DNA of 64,000 bases from Warburgia ugandensis (lineage: Eukaryota; Streptophyta; Magnoliopsida; Canellales; Canellaceae). Each line of letters opens with the position of its first letter. The stretch's first letter is position 1. The stretch is from positions 39,931,880-39,995,879 of the forward strand of contig CP141132.1 in assembly GCA_035236585.1 (NCBI GenBank), read 5' to 3'. The position numbers were made by a program, and so were the translations under genes. Shown piece after piece: positions 36,781 through 49,123 of this stretch. The notes under the pieces are model-generated. The model was not told the DNA's origin, made no database searches, and saw only the letters and a list, made by a program, of their open reading frames with translations.

Positions 36781-39037
36781 GATCATGAAACTACAAGGTT
36801 TTCCAAAACTGTTCCAAGAGTTTTACAAAGGAAAAATGTGCCTTTTTCTTACTATTTCCATGTTGGAATGTGTAGAAAAATATTATAGTAGAAATAGTAA
36901 AGCTTTGATTTAGTTTTGCACATGGTTTTAAACGATTTCTAGTGGATAGAATTAAACATCTCATTACTATATTGGTTAGTATTTTGGGTAGTTATTATAC
37001 CATGATAAGAACATTTAAATACATGTTATTCATGCTTAAATTGGTCACTTTTTTATGGTCACCAAGAACTATAAAAATGTGACATGTTATGTTCCACTTG
37101 TCAATGTTTTGAGGGTGATACTCAATATGTATACATGCTCATGCTAGTGTTCTTTGTAGCTTAAAATTATTGTGAATTTAGCTACTATGGTTGCCTTTTT
37201 TTGTTGCTGCTAAAAATTTCAAGCATGAGAAAATAAATGATTCTAATGTCTATTTATCATAGAAATTTGGTTGAGAAAACATTGGGATTTCATGAGTTTT
37301 ATTGGCTAAGTTTTAATCTGAGTCTTAGAGTGTTTGTGCACTATTTTAGGAAATTTTTTCAAAGGTGCAAACATAGTTTTTTAAAGTGAGTTTGCTTTCG
37401 TATTAACAACCATTATTTAAGGATATGTTTCATACAAAATGCAGTTCAAAAATAGTTTAGAAAAAGACATTCTTATGGGAAAGACAATAGTGTATAAAAT
37501 TGGGTTTTACAACATTGTTATAGACTCTTTTGCATGTTTTGCAAAACCTCACTACTTGCATAGAAAATTGATTGGAAATTCCATTCAACAACAGTCCAAC
37601 AAATGTTGAAACTTTTGAAAGTTTAACAATATGTGTAATCATATTTATAAGAATCTAAAAGTTGAGTTATGAAAATTGAATCATTAGCAAGTTTGCTAGG
37701 CTATTAAAAACATGATTCATAAGAGGTATGTTTTTGAGCATGTTTCCTACCTGAAAGTGGCAGGGCTTAAAATATGAATTTTAAACATATATCATGTCTA
37801 GTTTTAGCACCAAAATATTATAAAGAATTAATGTTTCAAATGTAGCTTGAAAACCATGTAATTTAAAGCTAAATGATTCTTGATTTTTTCCTAAGTTGCA
37901 CCATGATACTATGTTTTTTAAAAGTGATTTCTAAAAGAGATATTATTACTTGTTTTAGATCAAGAGTGAAATAGACTAATGAGCCTAATGGGAGCTATGC
38001 TAAGAGATTTTTGATAGGCTAGCCACCTGGTCTCTAGCAATTATAGGTAGAAGGATATCCATGCCCAAAGAGTGGCACCATTTTTTCTCAATTATTGTGG
38101 ATAGTACAAACATTAAAGGTGATCACAACACCCTTTTGAGATATATTTGTATACGTCCAAGATACAATGGTAGTCCTTTTAGGATACCAAAAGGCACATG
38201 TTGCAGCAAAGACAACATGAGCATTGCTAAGCCTATGAGATTTTTGTGCTTTGTACACCTCAGGATCATGATTAGATTTCACTAGATGAAATTGGACGAG
38301 TACTAGATAGTATTGGTAGATGTACCAATAAGAGTTTGGTGAAACTCTCTAGCCACAATAGTGTGACTAAATGATTACTTTGACATCATACTTTTAAATT
38401 TCTAATGCATCATGATATTACTTGAGTTGTTAAGCTACTGCACTTGATTCTTAATATTTACAAAGATATATGGATGTATGCATGTGCTATGATGCATTTT
38501 CATTGATCTACTACTACGAATTTAACCATGAGTTTTCATTACATATAAACCTAGTTTCAAAACTCAACTGAGTGCTTGTGTGTTGCATGTCGTAGTTTCA
38601 ATGTTCTTGTTTTGGTTTTATCTACTAAGTATCTTTGTACACTCAATATACCACAGACCCTACAGATTCTTGTGGAAAGGTAAAATTCGTGGACTAGGGG
38701 ATTCAAGGAGCTAGAGATCAAAAGTAGTTGTAAGAAGAACTATCATTATTATTCCTTCTGTTATGAACTATTGATGTAATAAAGCAGTATGTGCAAGACT
38801 TTAATCATGGTAAATTCTTACATTATTATTCGTGCCATGGATGATAATGCCTAGGAACATTTTTAAATTAAACATGAGTCTTGATTTTTGTACTTGTGTT
38901 TGACCCTCAGTTGTTTTGAAAACAATCCTTCTAGAAAGAACTTTTGTTTTGAAAATGAAATTTACTAATAGATATCCTAACTTTTAAAATGTATTTAGGT
39001 CTTTAAAATTATGTTTTAAAAATCTATGGTTTCATCA
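36781..39037 (+). mobile_element. LTR of element F2 (left edge unresolved)
   Basis: Ends TTTCATCA at 39037 directly before a PBS. Its 3' third (38153-39037) matches 43081-43706 (AGATATATGGATGT..., CTACTAAGTATCTTT, CTCAATAYATCACA, CATGGAAA). It contains a version of the shared block (37985-38095: GCTATGC, TAGCCACCTGG, TGCCCAAAGAG). The ORFs at 38061-38285 on both strands lie in this block and are not genes. Confidence 0.6.
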
Positions 39038-39038
39038 T

Positions 39039-39050
39039 TGGAATCAGAGC
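39039..39050 (+). promoter_or_regulatory. Primer-binding site, element F2
   Basis: TGGAATCAGAGC, one change from TGGTATCAGAGC, right after the LTR end. Complement of plant initiator-Met tRNA. Confidence 0.8.
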
Positions 39051-39379
39051 TCTAGCTTGTGTTATCATTGCTAGATAAATAATGGATAAACTTATGTTAT
39101 CACTGCAGAATAATTAATGGAAGGTCATCAATAGTCAAGTAATTAGAGACTCATGCTTTGGTGTTATTAGGAAACAAATTAGATTTATCTAATTGGAAGA
39201 GAGAACTCATGATAGGTTATGGCACCTAAGAGACATAAAGCACAAATCCTGAACCTACCACTCATCATCTAACTCATTCACTAATGTTGTGGGTGAGGTG
39301 GTGCAATAGTTTGTGCAAGACTATACTACAAAACCATCAACAAGCAACACCAAATGATAGGGTAGGAGCTCATGTGAAA

Positions 39380-39672
39380 ATGTTGGTAGGGTAGAGAACT
39401 TGTTGATAGATTCAAGAAGATGACACCATCATTCTCTAGGGAGGATGAACCTGACATGGCAAAGGCCTTGATGTTTGAAGAAGAAAAGTCTCTTAAGTTT
39501 GTGTATGTCCTAAATATAGGAAGGTAGTTATGGCCACCTTCGTCATGATGGGATCTAGTGGTAGACCATGCAGTAAACTCAATTTGAAAGAGTTGAGGTA
39601 GTACCTTGGGAGGAATTTAGGACCGCCTTCTTCACTAAGTATTTCCCTTCTCATATTCAAAGACAAAGGAGG
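39380..39672 (+). pseudogene. Gag fragment 1, element F2
   Basis: Translation in two frames gives DRFKKMTPSFSREDEPDMAK and, further on, WEEFRTAFFTKYFPSHIQRQ, the conserved C-terminal half of the retrotransposon gag core (family form W..F...F...YFP). It is broken by stops. It is cut at 39672 by a solo LTR and continues at 42993. Confidence 0.75.
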
Positions 39673-42600
39673 TGTAATATCTAAAAATATTCCATTCCAA
39701 TGTATAAATCATTGTGCTTATAAAAAATAGGGTAATTTTTTTTATTTAAGGGTAATGGAGAAGAATAGAATGAGCATGTTGAGAAATTAGGTTAGGATAA
39801 CCTCTTGGGTTTGATTATTAAGTTAATTTAGATGTTTAGAAACAAAATTTTGAAGGAAAAAGAGGAATTTAAAATCACACTTAGTTAACATTTGAGTACC
39901 TTTCAAAGGAAAAATGGAAATTTAAAATATAAATTGGTGTTATGTTGAGGAATTTGAAAGATCAATAATAGGTCAAGGTACTATCATAAACACCACCTAA
40001 ATCTCTTAATGAAAGTCCAATTAATTAGTTATGAATTTAAAAATAGGTAAATTGTTGTCTAGGGTACAATTGCAAAGTATACCCTAAACAAGATATAATT
40101 GAAAAGGCTAATCAAATAGAAGGGTTTAATTGAAAGCTATTTCTAGTGGACCTAGTCCTAATAGATTAAATTACAACCATCCATGTGAGGAGCACAAGCC
40201 ATATGCAGCTGGCACCCCACGCGTCACTGGAAATACATCAGGGAGAGGAGAAGATTGTGGGAAGAAGAAGGGAGAAAACTAGGAGAGAGGAAGGTACTGG
40301 GAACAAAGGGAAACACTAGAAAAGATATGGAATGAGAGTGAAATGAAGATTTGAGTTGCATTGAAGGGGAAGGAACTGATTATGGAGCTTCTTCTCTACT
40401 GAGTGAAGCTCATGAACCAGTAGAGGTGACCACTAGAAAATTCATGTGATACAATTGACCAATCTTTTGACTCTTAGGCAAGGGTATTTATGTAGGATGA
40501 TTTACTAATGTAATCTTAGATTAGCCAAGCCAAAATTCCATGATTTTCTTCCTTAATTTTATAAGTTACTGGTTCAATGTATGTTGAACTAGTAACTTGT
40601 AAAGACATGAAATTTCGCTTCCTTTGATGATTAAAAGATCCATAAAATGTGAACTTTTTCTTGCATTGTGATCTCTCATGTTCCCATTTGTAGCATGCTA
40701 GATTTATAGTTAAAATTTAATGCTATTTAGCATGTTTTAGTGCAAATTTTTACATGCTTTGTTTTGGGTGCTGAATTTTTGATTTATGGTGAATAGGGGT
40801 GTTCATCACATTACTTACCCCTTGAAATATCCATAATTCTAAAAGGAATATCTGGATTTTCTTCTTCATAGTATGAACATGATGTGTATACATTTATTTT
40901 CATAAAAAAATCTATGATTATCATAATGATTCTCGTGGCACAAAATGGGAACAGGGACTAGGTGTACCCTGTTCTTCATACACATAAGCAGGCAAGGTGC
41001 ACCCATTCCCATCCATATAACTCATAGATTAGATTGAATTCAGACAAAGTAAAACATGGGTCTTTAAGAATACATCATCAACTAATGATTGCAGGAAATT
41101 TCCCATCTCAAAATCACAATTTTGGGTCAAATTAAGAGGTGCCAACATGGAGGAAACAACACAATTTCCTACATGCATTCATGAAGGAAATGGTGCCATT
41201 TCCTATAACTTGTTGGCTCATCATAGTCTCATTAGAAATTTGAAGTAAGACCTAGAGACAACACAAAAAGAGGATTACTTACCTAGAATCAAAATCTGGG
41301 CTTCGTATGATTAACAACACAAAAAGAGGATTACTTAAAACAAAATTGTTAAGGATATGAATCTTATGACCAATACTGTAGGAGTATTAGTTAAGGTATA
41401 GTGATAGCATGGAATCAATCATGTCTTAGACCTAAGAGCTATACAAAAAGGGTTGCACTTTTATAGGATTGTAAGATTGCAAAGTAAATGGAATTAGGGT
41501 GATAACCTAAGGAAACTTAGTTGCTTAGGGATATAACCAAAAGAATAATACATGAAATGTATGATCTAGACTAAGTGTAAATGGATCACTTATCAAAGAG
41601 AGATAATAGGACTTTAAGTATCAGAAACACTAGAGTAAAAAATAAGCATATGTATTCATGAGACAAGAGCATCTAGCCCTTAAACTCCATAAAGAAGACA
41701 ACATCAACTAAATGATTTTGCTATAAGTTAATAGTGTGATTAACAAAACATTTGACACTAATAGACTCAGCATACCAATGCATAACACACTATCACATCA
41801 TGATTTCAGATTTTCCCATGATTTGGACCATGGATTTATGGATTTGGCGAAGGGTCCAGATACATTGTTTTCATCTACACATGGATAGCACCACAAGTGT
41901 GTTGGTGAGCCATGAGATATGGATTTTTATGAGCCACTAGCTATGGTTTCATCGATGCTTTGGGCAGGTACTGTAGGAGTGGGCATAAGTACTAATGGAT
42001 GGGATTTGTTAATACTTAGATTATGGATTTCATTGATACTTTGAGAAGTCACTCTGAGAGTGTCCTAAGTCACAGATTGCTCTGTAGGTGCTCTATGAGT
42101 ACCCAAGACCTAGAGGTTGCATGCCTAGGGTAGCAATAAGACTTAGAGACAATCGTGCTATGTGTGCCTGTAAGTCCTAGAGATCCTATGCTGGGGAGTG
42201 TAGTTGACCACTAACCACTGTGATGAAATTGATACTAGCACTGCAATGGAGATGGAGGGAAGTAGGAGTACCTTCTCATGTAGATGTGCTCTAAGAGATA
42301 GCTGGGTAGCCCCCATGAGGTCCGATGAGTCATGGTTCATGAGGGTATCCATGAGTAAACATAGAGGCCACAGTAATCACCAACAAGTAATGATAGGGCC
42401 CTACAAGCATAAGTATATGTGTTGTTAGCATGCTGATCATTCTTAAGAGTTGAGATCTAGGATTGTATGCCACTGATGGTAACTAGTGGTATGACAGTAT
42501 ACAACTGTGATATGGAGGGATCAATTTTCCACGATGATGTGGTCATGGATTTGTGCATTGCAGATTGAGGGCTATGTGCCTCATTTCACTATCATTTGTT

Positions 42601-42987
42601 TTGAGCACATTGACTTCGTAGATTTTGTCAACTACTTTTGGACATTATGGATTATTTAAAATCATTAGTCTTTATGGATTAACTTAAATTTCTATTAACA
42701 CATTGGATAATTGTAATATGGATTGTTTTAATTATTTGAATGGACCTTGTGACTTTACTTGTGATAGTATGGGTGATCCTATGGCATGTATCTCTAACCA
42801 TTCTTAGGTTAGAAAATTATTATGTTACATATATGTGGAGGTTTTACCGTAACTCCCAAAAAGAAGTTGATGAATTTCTCAAAATTACATTTATATTATC
42901 TCTCTGATCATGTTTTCTAAAACAAGGAAATTTCCACTGCTTTGAAACTTAAAATCATTAAATTATTGAAAACCCTAGGATGTTATA
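39673..42987 (+). mobile_element. Solo LTR, 3315 bp, TSD GGAGG, inside gag
   Basis: Starts TGTAATATCTA and ends AGGATGTTATA (CA changed to TA). GGAGG flanks it on both sides (39668-39672 and 42988-42992), and the gag reading resumes after it, so the insertion is well bounded. It is the same family as 6053-9453. The short ORFs inside (41752-41940, 42158-42428) show no known domain. No coding motifs. Confidence 0.9.
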
Positions 42988-42992
42988 GGAGG

Positions 42993-43080
42993 AGATCTAG
43001 AGCCTAGAACAAGGTGACATGATGGTAATACAGTATGAGAATAAGTTCACCTGACTCATGATGTTTGCCCCTAACATATG
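42993..43080 (+). pseudogene. Gag fragment 2, element F2
   Basis: Reads LEQGDMMVIQYENKFT, stop, LMMFAPNIC, the next conserved gag block (family form LxQGxMTVxQYExKFTxLxRFAP). It directly continues fragment 1 once the solo LTR is ignored. After 43080 LTR sequence begins, so protease and pol are missing. Confidence 0.75.
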
Positions 43081-43706
43081 TACGTCCAATGTGCATAGCT
43101 AATCCCATGAGATACTTCATGTTTTGTCCTCTTGAGAATCATGATTAGAATTCACTAGATAAACTTGGATGACTACTTAAGATAGTATTCATAGATGTGC
43201 TTAAATGATTATTCTGATATCATACTTTTATAGTTCCAATGCATCATGATATTACTCGAGTTGTCAAGCTATTATACTTGTTTCTCTATAGATATAGAGA
43301 TATATGGATGTTTGTGTGTGTTGTCATGCATTGTATTAATTAACTAATAAGAATTTAGTCGTGAAGTTTTATTGCTTACAAATCTAATTTCAAACTCATC
43401 TGAGTGCTTGTGTGCTATATGCCATAGTTTTCATAGTAGTTTTGGTTTTGTCTACTAAGTATCTTTATATACTCAATACATCACAAACCCTACATATTCT
43501 CATGGAAATATGAAAGTTGCAGACTATGAGATTCAATGACCCAAAGACCAAAAGTATTTGTGAAAGTTAAGAACTAGTTGCAAGAAGAATTATTGTTACT
43601 ATTCATTCCATTTTAGACTATTGATGTCGTAAAGCACTATGCTAGACTTTAATCATTGTAAAGCTATGATGACATGGGTTTTCTTAAATAGTTGTTTCTC
43701 AATTTC
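43081..43706 (+). mobile_element. Partial LTR (3' part) of F2 family
   Basis: Matches 38153-39037 in order but lacks some segments, and ends TTTCA before a PBS-like GATATCAAAGCT (43709-43720). It joins gag directly, so a large deletion or unequal exchange removed pol and the LTR start. Confidence 0.65.
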
Positions 43707-43720
43707 AGGATATCAAAGCT

Positions 43721-44324
43721 AGGTATTGTCAAAGCAAAAATCAACATGTATCTAAAATAATAGATTAAACAAATCACTATCAAGACCTACTAGTCACAGC
43801 TCAATGAACTAATTCAACCCATAATCCAATGTAAAAGAGTCTTTAATGAATAATTACATTTTTATTGAAAGTAAATAATTGATAACAAAAGAAAAAGTGA
43901 CAAAATCTAAGATGTTCTACATACTTCAACAATTCTCATCCTCAGAAATCCTTGTACTCCAAGCTAGATCACTCCTATATTTCACTTGTGGAGTTGGTTT
44001 AGTGAGTATGAATATTCACTAGCAAATCTCAAGACTAGTCAAAAACTACAAACATCATTTTTTATGCATGAGTAAATAAATGTCATTGAATATTCAATTG
44101 GTATCAAATATGCAAATTCAAAATTCACTCGAACTGTGCAATAAAATTAGAAGATGTATGAACATCTAAATCAATCAAATTAACTCAATCAATTGATGAG
44201 TGGCAATGTCCTACCACAGGAAAAGGTTTGTATTCTCGAGAGTGACCCAGATGTAAGACCATGTCCATATAACAATAAGGTCTACTATGCAAGTAGTGAA
44301 ACCTTGTGTATATTTTAAAATTAC
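43721..44324. other. Unassigned AT-rich DNA
   Basis: Probably leader or interior of the F2-type element that follows the PBS-like site. No gag or pol motif was seen. Confidence 0.35.
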
Positions 44325-47300
44325 TCACAAGTACACATACCAAAGTAGTAATTTTCACATAAGAGAGGTCAATCCCATGAGGTATCTCATAGAATTTTCA
44401 ATTGATTGGATCTTATTTAAGTTGTTTATCTAAGAATTTAAACAACATGGAATTATAAACATGCATCAAATTAGAAACTACAACTAAAGAAAACTTTCTA
44501 AAAGTAAAGATTTTCAGTGAAATTAGTAACTCTAACTAACATGCATTCAATAAAAGAAACTAATGTAGAACAAGAATGAATGAATCTAGGAGACTTTACT
44601 TAAGGAAACTTGCTAAAAGTTAAACTGTCATAAAGTAACACTTTCCTTTTTAAACTAACAAATGAACTTCAATCACCACATACATGACCATGAAAGTGTG
44701 TGCATGGTTCATGGAGTGAAAGATGGCTAGAAATTATGAATTAAAATATGAATAACATGAAAAGTAATCATAGAACTTAGTAAATTAGCTAAATATATAA
44801 GATTTCAAGTAAGGTATTGTACACAAAACAAGATATGAAAAATTCAAGCAAACAAAGTGTATGGACTACTAGACATTGCTCATAAAACATGAGATGAAAA
44901 ATTCTAGCAACATGGTGTATATGATACTCAATTCAAGTAAGGCATGGAAAGAAAATTAGCAAGCACTTCTGATAGAATATAACACTCAAGAATTGAATTA
45001 CTTTGATACTAGAATTAAAAAATAATAATGCTCTTGAAAGAAGTTCATTCATTGACATGAAGTTACATCAAAAAGTGGTTTGCATGTAGATAGAGAATAA
45101 AGCTGAAAATTGCACACTTTTCTTAAGCAAGATCTCAAATTCAAATGAAAGATTATACATACTAACTTGCATATCATGCATGTGAATTCAAGAAATAAAA
45201 TCAGAGAGAAAGATGTAGGAAAGATGCAAAGAACAAGCAAACAGACAAGGGAAAAACAAGGTGATCAAAGCAAGAAACAAGATAACATTAAGAGGAAAAA
45301 CAAGAGGGATTCAAGATTTTTTTTCTCTTGGCTATCACTATAAAAGAAAAGGTAACTTGGTTTTTGAAGAATTAAGTAAGAGAAACAAGATAAGTGGAAG
45401 GAAGAGTGAAAGGAGAATAAAGAGGAATTATATGTAGGAAACTTAAGCAATAAACAAGTAAAGAATTAAAGCAAGATACCAACCTAGAATTGAAGTACAC
45501 AACCAAATAAATAAAGCTAAGAAAAGGTTGTGGAAGACAATGAAGAAGCAGCCAAAGTGTTGATGTCCATTTCCTTGAGAAAATCCTAAGTAGAAGTGCT
45601 TTGATTTCAAGTTGGAGTAGCTCCTTTACTTGAAAATTTCATTGAATTCCTTGTATATATATAGATTTTTGGGTTTCCAATATGCTAACATCCTATCCTA
45701 GGAAGAAAAGGGAGAATTAGACCTATGACTCAAGGTAGGAAGGTTAGATAGTCATTGGGTTTCTAAGGATTCAAATAAACAAGGTGTTTTGATGGTTGGA
45801 AACAAAGCACAAAGTTAAGGAGAAAAATTTCTAGATTTTAAGAATTTAAGAATTTCAACTTAAAATCAAGCATATAAGTAACTATTACAATAACTTTTAT
45901 GCAAGATAATAACCTACATCTAAATTCCTTTGCTAATAGATACATTCCATAACAATAATCCTCAAAAAAATTTATTCAATTAATGCCAAATTACATCAAA
46001 ATTTTGCTCATAAAACAAGTGTATAAATCTAGAAATTGTATATGAAACTAAGCCCTAAAACCTAATCTAAACAACAACAAGAACTCAATATAAAGTATGA
46101 TGACATGCAAAGAAAACATAGAAAGTAATTCAATAGAAAAGATGGCTGGGATGATGAACTAACTAGGAAAAAAAAGAAGCCTAAAACTAAGTTGAATTGA
46201 AGGAGAAAAACATGAAACTCTTAAGGGAAGGCAAAGATGCAATCTATTTCTTATCTTGGATGTCCATACTAGGGAAGATATAACTTGAATCTTGAGTGAA
46301 TGATCAAGAAAAAACTAATGAAAGTGAAGCAAAGATAAGAGGGAAAGATAAGTGAAGAACTAGAAAGTAGAACAATGGGAAACTAAAACAATAAAAGAAA
46401 ACTACTAACCTAAATTGGAAATCAAATAAACAAAGAAATAATTAAAAATCCAAAGGGAGAATAGCAGCAAAGAAAATCAAAGTCCAAGCTCCAAAGATAA
46501 CCAAGCAAAGAGTGCAATGTTTCAAGGTTGTCTCACCCAACCTCCACTTAGGTAAAAAATGTGGAAGGCCTTTGAATTTATAGATGAATTGTTTCCACTT
46601 TGAAAGAAAAATATTCTAAGAAAACAAAGTGGATGTAGATCTAGGGATTCAAGTTAGGAAATTTAGGTTTAGAGTGAAGAAAGAAAGCAGGTAAAAGATG
46701 ATGTAATTAAGGATGACATAAGAGATGACATGGCTAGTTTCCTTTTATAGAAAGGGGGAGTTAAGTGGAATTTCACCCCCTTAATTGGATGGTGATTGGT
46801 TGGAATGGAGAGAGAAAAAAATTTAATTTTTTAGGAAAAAGATGAGAAAAACTTAGTGTTTTGATATGATTTGAATAAAGATAAATCCAGGGGTTTCTTA
46901 ACTAGGAAACCACCCAAGTAATCATCCAAACAAGGGGAGGTGTCACCTTCTAGGAAGGTCAGTCTCTCTCTCTAAAGTAAAAATGTGTGTCACTAAGATG
47001 GATAGGGGGAAAAGCATGGGAAATGGAATTGGAAATTGGAATTTTCTCTCTTAATGGGTCCACCAATGCATGCTCATCTTACCTTTTACAAATATCACTC
47101 AAAGTCCCTTGAAAATCTCACTTTTAACATAAGATAATTGCTTGAATTGATGCTCCATTCATGTGGCTCTAGGTGGCAATCATCCATAGTTTGATGACTC
47201 ACTTTGATGGCTTATTCCTTGGTGGCTTAAGTGGCTATAATGTTTGACTTCAATGCTTGAGTAGCATGGTTTCCTTAGGTTTCCTAGTTGGACTAAAAAA

Positions 47301-47706
47301 TTGCATGTATGATCTTAATTCTCATGCAAAGTGGTGGAAATGCATGACCTTTTGCGTGGATCATTTTAATCACCTTTGATTTCTTCCAATTTCTTCTAAG
47401 GCTCTACCCTAACACCCCCATAGGGGCACGCCACCCCTACACCCATGGTGAGATAACTGCATAGTTTGACCCATGAAAGTTTTTGCAAAGAGCAATGTAG
47501 GCCATTAGACCTTCTTCTCACTTTCTACAAAAGAGTAAACAAACTAATTAGATCTTAGAAGTTTATGATGATTTACATACTTACTATGGATTAGCTTTTA
47601 AGCCTACACAATATCTAACTTTTGAATCATTAGGTCAAAAATGCATGTGTTATAAATTTTTGAAAAAACCTAGAAATTACACTATATTTTGCAATACATG
47701 AGTTAC
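44325..47706 (-). mobile_element. Athila-type LTR region (diverged, possibly two LTR pieces)
   Basis: The end near 47560-47705, read on the minus strand, matches the start of the LTRs at 1968 and 11160 (TAACTCATG, ACACATGCATTT, TTCTAGG, TTTTGTAG). At 44325 the plus strand has ACAAGTACACATACCAAAGTAG followed by GAGAGGTCAATCCCATGAGG, a segment I associate with plant Athila/Tat elements. Two TATA-like sites on the minus strand (around 45650 and 46575) with similar downstream order suggest two related LTR pieces. There is no recognisable protein; the ORFs at 45049-45450 are leader sequence. Confidence 0.5.
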
Positions 47707-48301
47707 TGTGATGACCCGGGTTTTCATAACATTTTTTAAATACAAAAGACATTGACATAGTGAGTTCAAACTCTAATAAAAATCATTTTTAAAGACTAAA
47801 CAATAGTGGAAGAATCTTTTCTTTTTAAATTCACTTTGAAAAATCCAGAGTGTCATTTTTCTTTCTCAAAAATAGGGATTCTCAGTGAAATGAGTGCTCA
47901 TTTTTACCAAAAATTCGGCAGAGTTTCCTCTGCTTTTTAGTCATATGACATTTAATGCATGTCATTGAGAAGTACCTAATAAACATTCATTGACATTTTA
48001 AAACATAAATGGAGACTGTCTCCTTTTCATACATCTAACAAAATAAAAATAATTTACATTAATAAAACACACCCAGAACCTCCACAGCACAATCTAGCCA
48101 CATAAGTCTTCAAAATTCTTATAATTACATACAATGTAATCTCTTTCTCATCGGATGCCATAACTTCAATTTAAAAACCAATTCTTACCTGTCCTTTTTC
48201 AAAGCTTTTGTTGGCACGCTTCTTCAATAAAGACCTATTCCTTGGGTGTCCTTTGTTCTGAAATAATATCATCATGCCAAGCCTACTACTATTCTCTGTA
48301 T

Positions 48302-48333
48302 CTGAGGCATTGCAAACCAAAGCAATGCCTCAG
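48302..48333 (-). other. Perfect 12 bp stem-loop near LTR 3' end
   Basis: CTGAGGCATTGC-AAACCAAA-GCAATGCCTCAG: twelve perfect pairs and an 8 nt loop, about 600 bp from the LTR 3' end. The strongest member of the recurrent LTR stem-loop series. Confidence 0.85.
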
Positions 48334-49088
48334 CAAGCAATTACTCGTGGAGGTGGAATAAGATGCAATTTTATATAACAAAATCATGATAATTTTATAT
48401 GAATCAATTTGTCCATATTCAATCATGCAAACACAATTCAATTATCATTTGGATCATTCAACATTCATCAAAATCATGAATCCATGCCAAAATGGAAGAA
48501 ATACCAATGCATCATTACAAAACACATTCTTTGAAATGCAATGTATGTAGTCACATGTCAAACCTACAAGTCATTTACATTTCCTGATACCAGTCTACGC
48601 TCTAACGAGCCATTTCATATATCAAATACCAATGCATCATTGGGTGTATCAGAGTGTACAACAAATAATGTGACCCTCTTTGGTAGACTGTCCCATGGAT
48701 GAACTATTGTCTGAAAGGACTCACGTGGCCTCAAGGTTTCCACACAGTGTGGGAGCTCAACTGCCCAGAACCACTAGTGCATGTGTTGTTACTAGCATCA
48801 AAGTACACAGCGAGTAATATTGTCCTCTTTGTGGATGCACTACTTTTCGAAAGGCCTCACGTCGCCTCAAGGTTTTGTTCGACATAATGTGGGTACAACT
48901 GCCCAGAACCACTAATGAATAGGTTGCTCCATGTCATGAAAAAACAAATGGACTAAAACATCACAATGTACAACATGTGCTTACACACGAGCACTTTAAT
49001 CATGATTCAATCTCAGCATGCACATCTGTGTTATCTTTCATATAAACTGAAAAGACATGTTTCAATGCTTGAAATTCATATACAAATG

Positions 49089-49098
<10 letters not shown>

Positions 49099-49123
<25 letters not shown>
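49099..49123. repeat. (TG)12 microsatellite
   Basis: About twelve TG units preceded by a short TA run, inside the Tekay-like solo LTR. Confidence 0.9.

Noticed and set aside
42158..42428. ORFs on both strands in a solo LTR
   Set aside because: Inside a well-bounded LTR with target duplications; no domain and no counterpart in the related LTR at 6053-9453.
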